Positions 36,219 through 48,293 are shown, counted from the first letter of the stretch. The stretch is DNA of 64,000 bases from Ziziphus jujuba (GCF_031755915.1 NC_083384.1:19474001-19538000), one strand, 5' to 3'. Program-made: numbers and translations. The notes: generated by a model from the letters alone, not told the origin.

Positions 36219-37357
36219 ATTGTGAATTGAGAATTTTTTTCTAACGTGAATATTCCAAAAGTTCTTCCTTTTATGAATATAAATGTTGAATAAAGAAAGA
36301 AAAGAAGATTAAAAACTAAACTTTGCGTGCACTCAATTTCATTTTTCTAAAGCTTTATGTTTACTCTCTCTATGATTTATGCTGAAAGTGAAACAGACGG
36401 ATTCAAAATATCAAAATATAGCTGAGGTGCTATACACCCATTTTTATAGTACATTCATTTCCTTACCTCTTCAAGATTATAATTGTCTTGTGAATGTACT
36501 TTAAAAAAAAAACAAAAACGACAGCACCAACTTACCTATAATAACTTTATTTTATTATTTCTTTCCGCAATTCTCTCATTGTATTATTTGTTTCTGCAAT
36601 TGTTTGATGATTTTTTTTTCGTCACTTTTACTTTTTCAGTCAGAGGCTCAGAGGCTCAGAGCATGTGAACTCACAGTAAATTTATTATTTTTTTCATTTC
36701 AAATTTTTTTCCTATACTTTCGGTATCATACTTGATTAATATTTTGAAAAAAAAAAAATCAAACAATCAATCAATTATTTCGGCACATTCATTCATGTTT
36801 TATTTCTTCAATTTTGTCTCTCACCCTCTCATTCAATTTTTTTTTTTAAGCCAATAACAACCAAAAAAGCAAAAAAAAAAAAAAAAAAAAACCCAATTTC
36901 CCAATTTCGGCCTCTCTCTTCTCTTCTCTTCTCTTGTCTTCTCGTCTCTTCTCTATGTGAAACCCCCATCTCTTCCCCCCCTCCGACCGGCCCTCTCTTT
37001 CCCCTCTTCTCTCTTCTCGACCGGCCATCTCTTCAAACTTCTTCTCCCGGCTGACCAAACACACAGCAAACACACACACACCCAAGACTCATAACACATG
37101 GAGTTAAAAAAAAAAAAAAAGTTATTTGCCTTGCTAGTAAATTGACAGATGGTTAATGGTATTCAAGAAGGAAAGATCATACACAAAAAGAGAAAAAATT
37201 AGCTAAATGGTGGTGGAATTGAAGAAGTAGCACCAGGCTTCATAACCGATTGACTGCGTGCGTCAGTGCGTGAAGGGGAGATATGGGAGTAGCGTCGCTG
37301 GAGCCCTGGGTATTTCTCTTTCTCGCTGCTCTGCTCTTCTAAGTTCTAACTTTTTAG
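36219..37357 (-). other. Non-coding 5' region of the hAT element
   Basis: No coding sequence recognised. It contains poly(T)/poly(A) runs, a TCTCTTC-rich pyrimidine tract on the plus strand (36,905-36,960; GA-rich on the transposase strand) and the probable promoter/leader of the transposase gene. Short open readings in the pyrimidine tract are simple-sequence artefacts. Confidence 0.55.
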
Positions 37358-37735
37358 TTTTCTTTATTTTTTCTGTATTTTTCTTCTGCTGTTTGGAAAA
37401 TTGGATTGATTTTTTCATTTCTTTGTTTGCTGCATCAATTTCCCCTCATTCCCCCCGAACCGAATGAATTCTTCATTCCCAATCATTATTTTCTTTATTT
37501 TTTCTGTATTTTTCTTCTGCTGTTTGCTAAATTGGATTGATTCATTGTTTGCTGCATCAATTTCCCTTTATTCCCCCCCGAACCGAATGAATTCTTCATT
37601 CCCAATCATTATTTTCTTTATTTTTTCTGTATTTTTCTTCTGCTGTTTGGTTAATTGGTTGATTCTTTGTTTGCTGCATCAATTTCCCTTTATTCCCCCC
37701 CGAACTGAATGAATTCTTCATTCCCAATCATTATT
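37358..37735. repeat. Three tandem ~120-base units near the hAT 5' end
   Basis: Each unit contains TTTTCTTTATTTTTTCTGTA, TTCTTCTGCTGTTTG, TTGCTGCATCAATTTCCC and then a C-run followed by GAAC..AATGAATTCTTC. Unit spacings are about 131 and 123 bases. Apparent hydrophobic peptides repeated in one frame follow from the DNA repeat and are not evidence of coding. Confidence 0.85.
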
Positions 37736-38008
37736 CTCATCTCATTTCATATGTAACTATAATTATCTTCAATTAGTAAAACTGTAAAGGTATGAACCAG
37801 TCCGGCCGATATATCCAGAAATTTCCACATTTTCCCCTCGACAACTGGCCCGATCTTTCCACCTTATCCACCCAAAACCCGACATCTTCACCGACAATGG
37901 ACGATTCCGTCGACTTCCATCGATTCCAGCGACAATCGACGACACGCGTGCAAGAAACTTCTTCCCCCCCCTATCGGTGTCGGACAGCGTCGACAACGGA
38001 AATTGTCG

Positions 38009-38046
38009 TCGACATTTCTACTGTCTCGTCGATTTTTACTTCCCTG
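38009..38046 (-). repeat. Right terminal inverted repeat of the hAT element
   Basis: Reverse complement starts CAGGGAAGTAAAAATCGACG and contains AGAAATGTCGA, pairing with the left end. The 240 bases inside it are rich in TCGAC/GTCGA words. Confidence 0.82.
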
Positions 38047-38054
38047 CTGTGAAC

Positions 38055-39095
38055 CTTCAAGAGAAGGATGTGTTAGTCAATTATCTCTGATATATTGTCC
38101 TTGATAGTTCTGTTTCTAACCTTTTAACTATTGACGGTGTAGTAATACTCTATCAATATTGAGCACCACTTGGTAATTCTCTCTAAACCTACCCCCACAA
38201 GAAAAGGAAAAAAAAAAAAAAAAAAAGCTGCAAATTTTGTACCTTATACTTTAGGTAATTAAATTACAATGGTGCAATAACCTTTCAAATTTTAATTTGT
38301 TGAACCTTGGTCTAATTGGATCTTTTGACTAACAATGGTTAATTAACTGTTTGTGGCATATAACTCTCACATGACTAATACTAAAAACACAATCTTAAGC
38401 CACTAAAAAGTAAAATAAAATGAACGTAAAACAAAATAATTTGGTTGTAGTTTTAGCCCTTTAATTTTAACTTTGTATGACTTGACTCTCTAAATATTTA
38501 TATTTAGCAGCCTTTAACTATTAACCAAATAACCGTTGTCAGTAGAAAATTAATCTAATTGGACCAAAATTAAAGAAATTGAAATTTGAAGGCTAATTAC
38601 AATGTTGAAAATGAACAATTAAACAAGCTATTAAATTAGCAGTTTTAGCTTCGTTTTTCTAAATGATATTAAATTTGTCTAATATAAAAACCCAAAAAAA
38701 GAAAAAAGTAATGGGCTGCAAATTACATTAAATTTGGCAGATAAAAACATATAAAAATTACCGGTTGCGCGAATAACATTAATTAGCAAATAAAAGGACC
38801 AGCATAAAATATTATTTTACGCATTTATTAATGAGTTTTTCTACTTATTTTATGGCCATGATCACTAGTTCGTCCCATGTTCGCATGCCAATTGTTTTTA
38901 TTTATTTATTATTAGTATTATTATTATTGAGCAGGGTATGTCAACAATTAATAGCTTGCAGTTAGTTTTTTTTTTTTTGTTTTTTTTTCCCTTAAAAAAT
39001 AATAATAATAATAACAAAACAAAACAAAACAAAAGTGCTCTAGAGATGATGATTACAAGGGCATGCGTACATGGTGGGATGGCCCTTCCCTTAAC
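38055..39095. other. AT-rich spacer
   Basis: No gene seen. It contains poly(A) at 38,207-38,226 and AAT/AAAC simple repeats near 38,995-39,035. About 38,230-38,600 resembles the diffuse non-coding repeat at 41.5-41.9 kb. Confidence 0.5.
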
Positions 39096-39375
39096 TAGGG
39101 ATAGCAATAAGGCGGGGTGGCCTCTTTCGTTCGCCATCAATTAGGGGATCCCCATCCTCATTCCCTTTTCATTACGAGGCGGGCAAGCCAGGGTGGCGAC
39201 TCCCTGTAATAGGTTGGGGATCCCCATTACACGCGCAATTTCTTTGTTTAAATTTTTGTCAATTTTTATTTTTATAATAATATTTTGAAACTTAAATAGT
39301 ATTATAATTTCGTTTTATAATATTATTATAATAATATTTTAATTTTCCATCCCCATTCCCTAGCTATTTCCCATC
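39096..39375. repeat. MITE-like or hAT-derived GC-rich ended repeat
   Basis: Starts CTAGGGATAGCAATAAGGCG with GGCGGGGTGG and GGGGATCCCCAT words and ends near CCCATTCCCTAGCTATTTCC, so CTAGGGA appears inverted at both ends around an AT-rich core. GC content is far above the neighbours. Ends and target duplication are not certain. Confidence 0.35.
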
Positions 39376-41514
39376 CAGGAAAAAAAAATTATTTAACAAA
39401 AAAATCATTTTTTACATATTATTTTAACTTAATATTTACATTTTTACTAATATATTGTATTTTCATAAAATAAAATCATATTAACATGTATACGCATTTA
39501 AATATAAGAAAATATATTTATATATTTATATATCACCACTGTTCCAGGGCAAAGATGTTGTCCTCGTACCTTGTCTTTTTCCCCATTTGAATGAGGAATC
39601 CTTGCTCCCAAGGTTGATTCTCTTGGAGAATAAAAGGTGGCAAGGAAAATTGTCATCCTTAAAATGAACCCATAAGGGTTACAAGTTAAATTGCAATCTG
39701 AATGCTTAAGTTTCGTCAGTGATAATCGTTGATGGTGAGAAATCAAATTTGTTCTTTATCGATTGAACCATTTTGAGGGATTTTATTGCGTTCTACTGCT
39801 CTATATAATATTACTATCACTAATATTGAAGTCCTCACACATAGTACAAAAGATCACCCTTATTTTGTTTCTTATCTTCTTCATCCTTTTTCTTTTCATC
39901 ATTATTTTCCTTTCTCTTTTAGTATTTTTATTGATAAAGAGGCAAAGTTGCAAAGCGTGAGGCATGACCAACATGATATCCCCCCGCCAGCCTCCTCCCT
40001 AATATATGGGTAAAGAATAGAGCCAGTGATTTTCTCTTTGTTTTGGTAAAGCAACGGATTGCAAGTGACAAATATTTATACTTTAATTTAATGAAGATCC
40101 GACAAATATTTCTACTCAACCATTATATGTGAAGGTCCGGAAGCTGCTGGTTTGATGCTCTATCTGATCAGGTCATTTCTTTTTCCCTTGCTATTTAAGA
40201 TTTTCATTAGCTTAACGACATTAATAGTAATACTCATAGTTTGGTAATATTGAATATTATTCAATCACTACTTCAAGTAAGAAAAAGTAAAAGAGAAATT
40301 TCTAGTCTCCGATAGCGTCGTAATCTAAAAGAGGACGCACCTAGGAATTCAGTAGGACCATTACTAAAGGCAGTCCCCCACTCTTTTTCTTTTTGATCGT
40401 ACTACACTGGCTATCTATAATTAGATCAATTTTTTCTTCTTCTTTTTCCTTTTTTTTTTTTTTCTTTGGGCCGATTATTACTTTAATTAAGAATTTGAAG
40501 GTTAGTAATGCAAATTACTAAAGGAATTGTATTTAATGCCCCATTCTCTTACTTCAGACAAAGAAAACAAAATGCTCCATTCTCTTATCTGCTTTGACCC
40601 ACGGGAAAAAAAAAAAAAAAAGGGGGAAAAGGAAATATTCTGGCGTGTTGGATAGCTTATAAGAAGCCAGAAGTAATTTTTAAGGTTCAGAAGCTTTTTT
40701 ATTTTTTATTTTTATTATTTTTATCTTTTTTTAAGTATTTGAATAATTTTTAAGAAATATTTTAAGTCTTCATAAGCATTTTTGACAAAAGTTGTGGAAA
40801 GTAACTTACTCGGAAAGTATTTTTGAAGAAACATAAGAAGCAGAAGCAAAAGTAAAAGCTATGCTAAACGGTGCATTTATTAGGGAGTGAAAGACTTATA
40901 CCCTTGTTCTTACCACTTAAAGTTTACAAAAATTAATTAATTGTTTATATATTCGATGGTATACCATTACCACCTTCATCTTCACCAGTAAGCAACTTCA
41001 ATCTTGCTGTTAGTGTCTGATAGCTAGTTTCTGTCTACCGTTCAGTTTCTCAATGTTAAGAGAGTAGTAAGAAAAAAAAAAAAATATATATATATATATA
41101 TGGCTAGACATTTGGCTTCTAATAAATATTATAAAATGTTGTCATATTTGTGGTATTTCAAAAACGTATCTCAAAAACTAACATGCCGTAACCTATTTAA
41201 AAAATATAAGTATATTGATAATGTACCTTCCTTTAGCTTAAGTTTTTTGCAAAATGATAATTCCAATTTTGTATTAGATCTTAGAGATCCAAGAGTGAGC
41301 CCAAAAAATGACCAGGCCAAGTATAAGGAGGGGGATTTGACTGTAGTATAAGTATAACGAATATCACCTTCAAACAATATAAGTGTTTCGAATAAACAAT
41401 AATATAACTTAACTGCATGCTATATTTGATCAATATGATTGCTAAACCTTATGTTTGACAAAAATTTCTTAATTATCAAATAAAGAATTAGAAAGAAAAC
41501 ATTTGGGTTTATTG
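39376..41514. other. AT-rich spacer, no gene recognised
   Basis: Short readings at 39,498-39,746 (minus) and 41,100-41,351 (plus) have no family resemblance and sit in AT-rich DNA. Poly(A)/(T) and (TA)n tracts are present at 40,446-40,461, 40,606-40,622 and 41,071-41,101. Confidence 0.5.
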
Positions 41515-41875
41515 CAATTTAGTACCCTCTTGTTTGAAGGTTGTATTTTGGGTACTCAAATTTAAAATGATATAATTTAGGGCCTCAAGTTTCAATTTGT
41601 TTCATTTTGTTCCAATCAAACTTTTTGATAAATGATGGTTAGCGTGATCTTTAAATTTAGAGATATTAAAATGCAAAAATATTAGATGACTCATCTTGCA
41701 GCGAATTCAAACAAGAGAGAATAAATTGTAATAAAGTCTATTTTAGTGAAATGAGATATACCTATAACTACCGTTAGTTAAAAAAATCCAATTGGATCAA
41801 AATGCAAAAAGCTGAAAGCTGGAGACCTAAATTGCTTTATTTTCAATTAGAAAAACCCAATATCTAATTCCCCAA
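41505..41875. repeat. Possible non-autonomous element with inverted ends
   Basis: The left side TTGGGTTTATTGCAATTTAG and the inverted right side (TTGGGTTTTTC ... AAGCAATTTAG) share a start and a GCAATTTAG box about 370 bases apart, with a non-coding interior. Similar text is found near 38.2-38.6 kb. Terminal pairing is short, so the class is left open. Confidence 0.35.
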
Positions 41876-42049
41876 ACTAAAGAATAGTAAAGTACAATTA
41901 ACCCAAAATATTTTGAGAGTGTTATTGAATGTTGTCATTGAGTTGCTAATTAGTTTTTGGTCACAAGTAAGTTGTTTTATTTTTATTTTTTTTTTATTAT
42001 TTTTTTTGGGTAAATGTTGATTAACTATATTATCTAATGTTTATATCCA

Positions 42050-42082
<33 letters not shown>

Positions 42083-42650
42083 AAAATCTATATTATCTAA
42101 TATGTTGAGAAAGCATTGACTATTCTTCAATATTATCAACAATGGATTTTGAAAACACATGTTATACGTTCTCAAACGTTTACAACTTTTTCTTTCTTTT
42201 CCAAAAGAAAAAAGTAAGAAAACAAAATAAAATCATTCTCATGGAAGAAAGGTGAAAGGGACATGCAATCAAAAGAACAGACTGGAAGGACTAACCGATA
42301 CTTGGCATACAAGGTAGAATCCAAAATGATTGCATGTATTGTCACCAGCCCAAGGAACTTTCTCAGCACCAAAAGAGGAAAAGAAAAAAGGATTCCAATA
42401 TAAATTAGAATACTACTAGCTAAATATCAGCTAGGAAAAATGGGTTAGGCTACAAAATACAACAACCCTTCAAGAAGTATTGAAATTGTTAGCCAATTTA
42501 CGCACAATATTACTCAATTTAGTGGTAATATTATATTTATGGAGAGCATGTTTCATCCAATTTATGTAACATGTTACCTAATTTGTACACAATGTCAATA
42601 TTTTAGAGTGTTACTCATTTTATGATCATATCAAAATTTATGGACTATAT

Positions 42651-42924
42651 TGATAAGTAAGAAGACAACTCAAACATACACCTATGCACTGCACCTACTG
42701 CATCAACTCCTTCTGTCTGCTGATACTGCTCAATGTTCGTTTTCCACACCAAGATATTTCTTGTATGGCAAGACTTCAAGATAGTAGTTGACCTTCTTAA
42801 ATGTCTTTTTGAATTTTTTCAAATACAGGAAATAGTAATTAGCTTCCTTCCTTGCTCACAACCACACACATCTGTAAAAATTTTGTCCATTTGTAAAGTT
42901 TCCATGCATCGACTACTTTCTCCA
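42651..42924 (+). repeat. 5' LTR of the Copia element
   Basis: 274 bases, TGATAAG...TCTCCA. Shared with the 3' LTR: ACACCTATGCACTG, CTGATACTGCTCAATGTTC, AAGATATTTCTT and CATGCATC. The 3' LTR is longer through small internal duplications. Confidence 0.88.
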
Positions 42925-42925
42925 T

Positions 42926-42937
42926 TGTATTAGAGCA
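42926..42937 (+). other. Primer-binding site of the Copia element
   Basis: TGTATTAGAGCA directly after the LTR matches the initiator tRNA-Met site TGGTATCAGAGCA with few changes. It is not a tRNA gene. Confidence 0.6.
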
Positions 42938-42959
42938 ATATTCCACACATATCACCACT

Positions 42960-44209
42960 ATGGATTCCCAAAATGAATTTTCTTCACAACCAAACACTAG
43001 CACTAGAGCCTTTGTTCCACACGAACCCATCTTAACTATTCAATTCTTTCACCAGTGCACTAGTTTGGCCTTTATCAAACTACATGCCTTGAATTTTCTT
43101 CTTCGGCATTCAAAAATCATCCCATTAGTGAGAAGCCTTGGAATATACCACCATCTCACTAAGGGTGAACCACCATGTGAATTTTTACATGAAGAAAAGG
43201 AGGTTCTTGTCATAAATCCAAACCATAGTGCATGGATCAGTAACTATAGGATGTTGACAACCCTGTTGCTTGGCATTATGTCTAACGAAATTCTGAGTTT
43301 GAATGTAGATATTGATAGTGCATATCTACTATGGAAATCCATAGAAGACTTGCTATTGCCAACAACAAAGGAACAAGAACATGTTCTTAAGGATAGGCTT
43401 GCTTCACTTAAGAAAGGAAGTCTTCCAATTGATGAGTACTTGAGAAAGTTCAAGCAAGTGTGTGATAATTTAGCTGCTATTAATGCTCTAGTTTTAGACA
43501 TAAATAAAGTATTTTCTTTTGCTTGAAGACTTGGTCCTAGCTGTAAAGATTTTAGAGTTGTTATGCTTGCAAAGCCACCCTACCCATCCTTCAATTAGTT
43601 CATTTTGGCATTACAAAGCCAAACCACATGCTAGATATTGAAGATGAAGAACATGACAGCAACCAAGCTTATTTTGGATAACATGGACATGGAAGAAGTT
43701 GAGGAACTCGTGGTGGTGGCTGATTCAATTTTCAAGGTAAAGGATTCACACTTGCAGGGAACTTTAGTGAAACCAAGAAACCAGCCAGAGATCAAAATTC
43801 ATGCTGAAGGGAATCCTGTACAAAATATTGAAGGTAAACTTATTTGTCAAATATGTGATCAATTTAACCATAGTGCCATAGATTGCTGGCACAAGTTTGA
43901 TCATTCATACACCAAGGAAAACATTCCAGAGGAACTAGTAGCACTCAAAATTGCAAATAACCTCGATCTAAATTTCTATGTAGATTCAGATGCCATTGCA
44001 CATATGAAAAATAACAATGGTAAAATAACTAAATATTTTCCTTATAAAGGTAGTGATAGAATTTATGTTGGTAACAGTCTTACAATTTCTTTCATTGGTA
44101 ATGTCAAACTAAAACTAAAAATGGATGTTTAGAGCTCAAAAAAGTTATTGGAGTAACAAAATTAAAGAAAAATCTTCTATCAGTTAGTCAACTAACAATT
44201 GATAATGCT
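42960..44209 (+). pseudogene. Copia gag and protease (5' part of polyprotein)
   Basis: A 188-codon open piece (42,960-43,526) starts MDSQNEFSSQPNTS and has the gag fold region (SAWISNYRMLTTLLLGIMS, LWKSIEDLLLPTTKEQ, SLPIDEYLRKFKQVCDNLA) of the UBN2/Copia type. After a stop and shift, 43,638-44,132 has a zinc knuckle C-x2-C-x4-H-x4-C (CQICDQFNHSAIDC) and protease FYVDSDAIAHM, where the usual DSG triad reads DSD. The frame continues towards SVSQLTIDNA at 44,209, where the Gypsy element interrupts it. It resumes after the duplicated ATGCT at 51,711. Confidence 0.85.
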
Positions 44210-45342
44210 TGATACGAACCTAGGTCGACACGCGCCTAAACCCGTATTATATTATCCTGGATCATGATTAAGTTCAAGTTCTAATGGGGTGACCTTAACC
44301 CTTAACCAACCTGTGATTAGAAACCTTGGTATAATATAGACGCCACAATAGGTGATGGATATCCTATTGATAAGTCAAACTAAGACACTCACTCACTAAT
44401 GGTATTTTAGGTGTTCAAAGAGAATAAAGAGAAATTCAATCTCACAAAATAAATTCTGAATATTATTAATGGTGTGGTCTTCCTAAAAAACAAGCCCTTA
44501 TATAGGCTAAGAGAAAACAAAATAAAACCTACAAACTAAAGCAAAGACCGGCCATGCCTTGTTGTTTCTTAATGTGGCCAAATTTTATCTCTCTTTCCTA
44601 ATCTAATTTTGATTAATTAATTTCTTTATTTTGAATTAGAAATTAATTAATTTACAATGAAAATAATAAAATTATAACTTTCCTAGACTTATTTTCCCAG
44701 CAAATAAATAAATAAAAACCAAAAGTAAAGGTAATTTCCTAAAACAAAAAGTAGAAATCAAATTAGGAAACTAAAATACTATCTTTTTGATTAAGTTGAC
44801 TTTTACCAATCTTTGACCAATTTAAGCTCCAAATCAGCTTCCATATACTTTGTAGGATGCCAAATAGGATTATCATGGAGCCCCACATGTTGCTCTTGCC
44901 TAGAAGAAAGAGAAATAGCAAACTTAGTAAAATACAGTAAAGCCAGCAAGTAATATAGCAAAACTGGCCAAATTTCCATTCCATGTGCACAACCCCTTTT
45001 TGGTTGCCTTTGAAGCTGCCTTTAATTGATTCCATGATATTTTAGACATATGTATTGCATCCATGAAGTATTGGAACCATTTCATGCTGCCCGGACTCCA
45101 TAAATGCACAAAAACCGCTACCTGAGTCCATATCGGCTTCCACCACTTGTATGCTCAAAACATGTATTGGATCTTTAGGTATGGACAAGCCTCCTTGAGA
45201 ATGAATTACCCCCTGGATAAAAGCTTCAAGGTTTTCCTTAAACCTCTTAGGTTGAGCCCTAGTGATCGGCCCAGTCTTCATCCATATCGGGTCAGCACCT
45301 CAGCAAGTTGTCGGTTGTGCAGGCACAGGTGGATTCACATCA
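44210..45342 (-). repeat. Left LTR of the chimera (LTR-B subfamily), minus strand
   Basis: 1,133 bases with TGATACG...CACATCA ends in plus view, co-linear with the three solo LTR-B copies. A polypurine tract (AAGAGGAAGGGAA on the minus strand, 45,343-45,355) precedes it. The minus-strand segment MKTGPITRAQPKRFKENLEA (45,281 downward) is the family's polyprotein tail encoded within the LTR. Confidence 0.92.
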
Positions 45343-45353
45343 TTCCCTTCCTC

Positions 45354-45764
45354 TTAAAAAGGATTTGCCCTCAAATCAAAGTCATCACCTGCAAGAAAAG
45401 GAGATAAATCAGAAACATTAAATGTGGGCCTAACATTGTACTCACCTATTAAATTGTAGGCATTCTCGTTAATCCACTCCAAAACTTGAGAAGGTCCATC
45501 CACATGCGGCATAAGCTTTGACTTTCTTTGTTCGGGAAACCTTTCCTTTCTTAAATGCAACCAAATACAATCCCATGGGTCAAACACCATCACAAAAAAT
45601 ACTACAAATACAAGTTCATTTCGGCAAAAATCACACTTTTTATTATTAGCAAATAATCTCTCCCACATTTTCAAATTTTCACTAAGTAAAGCTTTCAACA
45701 ATGCAGATAAAGTTTTATACAACAAAAATATCTTTAAATAAGCATCTTTATGAATTATAACCAA
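45354..45764 (-). pseudogene. Gypsy pol remnant: RT end fused to integrase C-terminus
   Basis: Minus-strand open stretch of 136 codons. ERLFANNKKCDFCRNELVF (end of the RT palm/thumb region) runs directly into WLHLRKERFPEQRKSKLMP and YNVRPTFNVSDLSPF, the conserved C-terminus after integrase. RNase H and the integrase core are deleted. It ends DDFDLRANPF just before the polypurine tract. Confidence 0.8.
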
Positions 45765-45808
45765 AAATTATTTCTTATTCAAAATTGCTTTATTAGCATC
45801 ACAAAAAC

Positions 45809-47381
45809 TCAAATAAATTTTTTTATTTTTCCTCTCTTTTCTTTCTTGTTGTTTCTTTCTCTCGGTTTGGCTCCCACTCTCAGTTTTTTCAACCTCCCTC
45901 TCACTCTCGGGTTTCTCTTGGTTTTTCCATTCAATTTGAGTCGTAGAATACTTATCTTGAACAACAAACTCAGACTTACCCTCTTGGATGGATGGTAAAG
46001 CTGTAGGTGCCATACTAGCTTTCTCCTTGAGCTTTCAGCCTCCCTCCTTTGTTGCATTTGTAATTGGTCTCTAAAAACTTCCTTCGGGGTCAATGGCTCC
46101 AGCTTGACCTTCTTTCCTTTAAACTTAAAAGCAATGGAGTTCTCTCTAGTATAATGTATGGCATCTTTATCAAATTTCCATGGCCTTCCCAATAATAGAT
46201 GACCAGCATGCATAGGCACAATATCACACAATACAGCATCCACATATTTATCTATGCTAAATTTTACTTGGGCTTGTTTATTTACTTTTATCTCTCCACT
46301 ATCATTAAGCCATTGAAATCTATATGGTTCTAGATGTTTAATAGTTGTTAAGCCTAATTTATCAACTACCATGCCACTAATTATATTTGCACAACTTCCA
46401 CTATCTATAATCATATTACATATGTTACCTTGAATTTCGTATCGAGTGTGGAAGATGTTTTCTCTTTGAATTTGATCCTCATCTTTGTATACAGTAAGGA
46501 CCCTCCTTGCAACTATGCTCAAGTCAGCCCTTGAATGGTGGAGTGTTTCGGATTCCTCATGCTCATCCCCTCCAAGTTCTTCATCATCCAATTCGGCCTT
46601 TCCCCCACTTTCCTCACTTTTGGATTCTAGTTCACTATTACCTTTCAGCACCATGATCCTCCTATTTGGGCATTAATTGGCAAGGTGTCCTCATCCCTAA
46701 CACTTAAAATACACAATTTCATGAGTTCTAGAAGGTTTAGCATCATATTTACATTCATTTTTGTGTGCTTGGACAGATTCAGTTCACCATCTCTCCTTCG
46801 GGTGTTTTTCTCATTGGTCCACTGTTATAGTGCATAATGACTAAATTCCATTGCTGCCAGTTTCACCTTCTTAGTCTCCGAATAGTTGTGGCAATCAAAG
46901 ATCATCTCCATACATTCCTCCCATTCCAAGTAAGCCTCTGGGTTACTTTTTCCCATGAAAGGTGGTATGTTTACCTTGATGTTTCCAAGATCATCATCTT
47001 CCTCCTCTCTTCTATGCCTCCCACAGCCTAGCCTCTCTTGGATAGCAAGTGTTTCATCCATTCCTTCCTCGAAATCATCTTCAAAATTTTCCTCTTTGAA
47101 CTCCTCTCTAGGTCGTCCATGGCCTCCTCGATCTCAACCTTGACCTGAACCTCCATGGAACTCTTGCCTCAAATTTGTTCCTCCATGAGATATTTCTATT
47201 CTGTCCATCCTTTGATTTATGCAGTCAAATTGAGCAGTCATCCCCTGCAATTGTTCCATGACAGCCTTCATGTCGGTTTGCTCACAATTCCCCACAGCGC
47301 GAGAATCACCATGGAATCCTACAGATTCTTTTTCATTGATTCTTATGGTAGATCTGCTCTCCTCAACCTTGAATCTACCAT
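45809..47381 (-). pseudogene. Gypsy gag and protease
   Basis: Minus strand. gag starts at ATG 47,381-47,379 (MVDSRLRRADLP, then a stop; the copy at 63,720 starts MLDPRIRRGD). The Retrotrans_gag region reads KVNIPPFMGKSNPEAYLEWE and KKVKLAAMEFSHYAL (46.8-47.0 kb). A degenerate zinc knuckle ending CPNRRIMVLKG lies at about 46.62-46.7 kb. Protease follows in a 281-codon open stretch (45,809-46,654): CNMIIDSGSCANIIS is the aspartic protease motif and LLLGRPWKFDKDAIHY the flap-side motif. The last 80 residues are Lys/Arg-rich, probably out of frame after a deletion. Confidence 0.85.
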
Positions 47382-48293
47382 GTTAGTATAAGTAATGCAA
47401 AATAAAATATATTCTCACCAAAAAGCACTTCTTCACGTGTTTCACTCAATCAAGGTCTCAACACTCGTGTTTTCACACTAGTTTCGAATTTTATCCTCTT
47501 TTAAGCTCACACACTCATTCCTTTTACCACTCTAGTAATTCTATTTGGTACTGTGCAAACTAATTTCAAATTAAACCAAACTAGCAAGTAATAATCCAAA
47601 TAAACCTATCAAACGGTTATGAAAGAAAAGCTAAGAAAAAGGCAATGATGATAGGTTCAGTTTTCAACAAGAAATTTGGCACAAACATCAGAAACTAGAA
47701 TGTTAAGAACAAATTGGAATCAGATTTGCAAAGTGGAATTAGAGAATATTGAACAAACCTTATTTTCGATATTGATTTTGGCTTGTTTTTGGTGCTCCTC
47801 AAATCAATCAAAAAAACTTTCACTACCTGTTTTCTCTTGAAATCTCAATAATTCAATGCCATAAACCACAAGAATAAGAAAAAATTTAAGCATGAATCTT
47901 TTTTTTTTTTTTTTTTTTTTTGCGTTCTAGCAACAATAGCAATCTTTATCAATCTATAGTAATACCAATCGCACCAAACTTCAATGAAAACACACCAAGC
48001 CTAAGGTTTAGAATGCAAAGAAGAACAAAGAATTTTTTTTTTTTTAAATATATGTAAGGTATGATCTGATGAATGAAGAAGAACCAAAAAAGAAAAGATG
48101 CAAAGAAGAACGCAATGACTAAATGGATAAGACAACCAAAGAAATCAAAGATGCAATTTCTAACCTAATGCTAAAATCGTGGAAAGCCAAGAACAAAGAA
48201 AAACAATGAAAGCAAACATAGATAGATCAAACCTGTAATTAAAAACTAGATAGATCAAACCTGTAATTAGAAACTATCTGTGATACTAAATTT
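47382..48293 (-). other. Gypsy leader and primer-binding site; junction of the two halves
   Basis: Minus-strand untranslated leader matching the one at 62.6-63.7 kb: GTTGAGACCTTG..TGAGTGAAACACGTGA just before gag, and CAGGTTTGATCTATCT near the primer site. At 48,281-48,293 the complement of a decayed primer site (TTTAGTATCACAG on the minus strand; consensus TTTGGTATCAGAG) is followed at once by plus-strand pol. A 28-base tandem duplication (48,221 and 48,249, GATAGATCAAACCTGTAATT) lies beside the junction and is absent at 62.6 kb. Poly(T) at 47,899-47,921. Confidence 0.7.

Larger units (their letters stand above)
30627..38046 (-). mobile_element. hAT superfamily DNA transposon, 7.4 kb, apparently full length
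   Basis: Left end TAGTG (30,627) and inverted right end CAGGG (38,046) fit the hAT YAGNG terminus. The ends continue as imperfect terminal inverted repeats of about 37 bases sharing a GAAATGTCGA block. Flanks CTGTGGAG (30,619-30,626) and CTGTGAAC (38,047-38,054) form a 6/8 match to an 8-bp target duplication. Subterminal regions are dense in TCGA/ATCGAT words, probable transposase-binding repeats. It encodes a BED/DUF659/hAT-C transposase on the minus strand, so its 5' end is at 38,046. The unusual length comes from a ~1.7-kb AT array and a ~1.9-kb non-coding 5' region. Confidence 0.88.

Noticed and set aside
36846..37085. Charged Glu/Arg-rich minus-strand reading
   Set aside because: A GA-rich simple-sequence tract; codon pattern is repetitive and non-protein-like.
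37258..37712. Repeated hydrophobic peptide (FFIFSVFFFCCL) readings
   Set aside because: Follow from the three tandem ~120-base DNA units in the transposon 5' region; no start context or family.
39498..39746. 82-codon minus-strand reading
   Set aside because: No recognisable motif; lies beside a repeat-like GC-rich segment and has no supporting context.
41100..41351. 83-codon plus-strand reading
   Set aside because: No recognisable motif, AT-rich, starts in a TA repeat; no promoter or related copy seen.
46485..47391. Ser/Pro-rich plus-strand readings
   Set aside because: Antisense shadows of the minus-strand Gypsy gag and protease.
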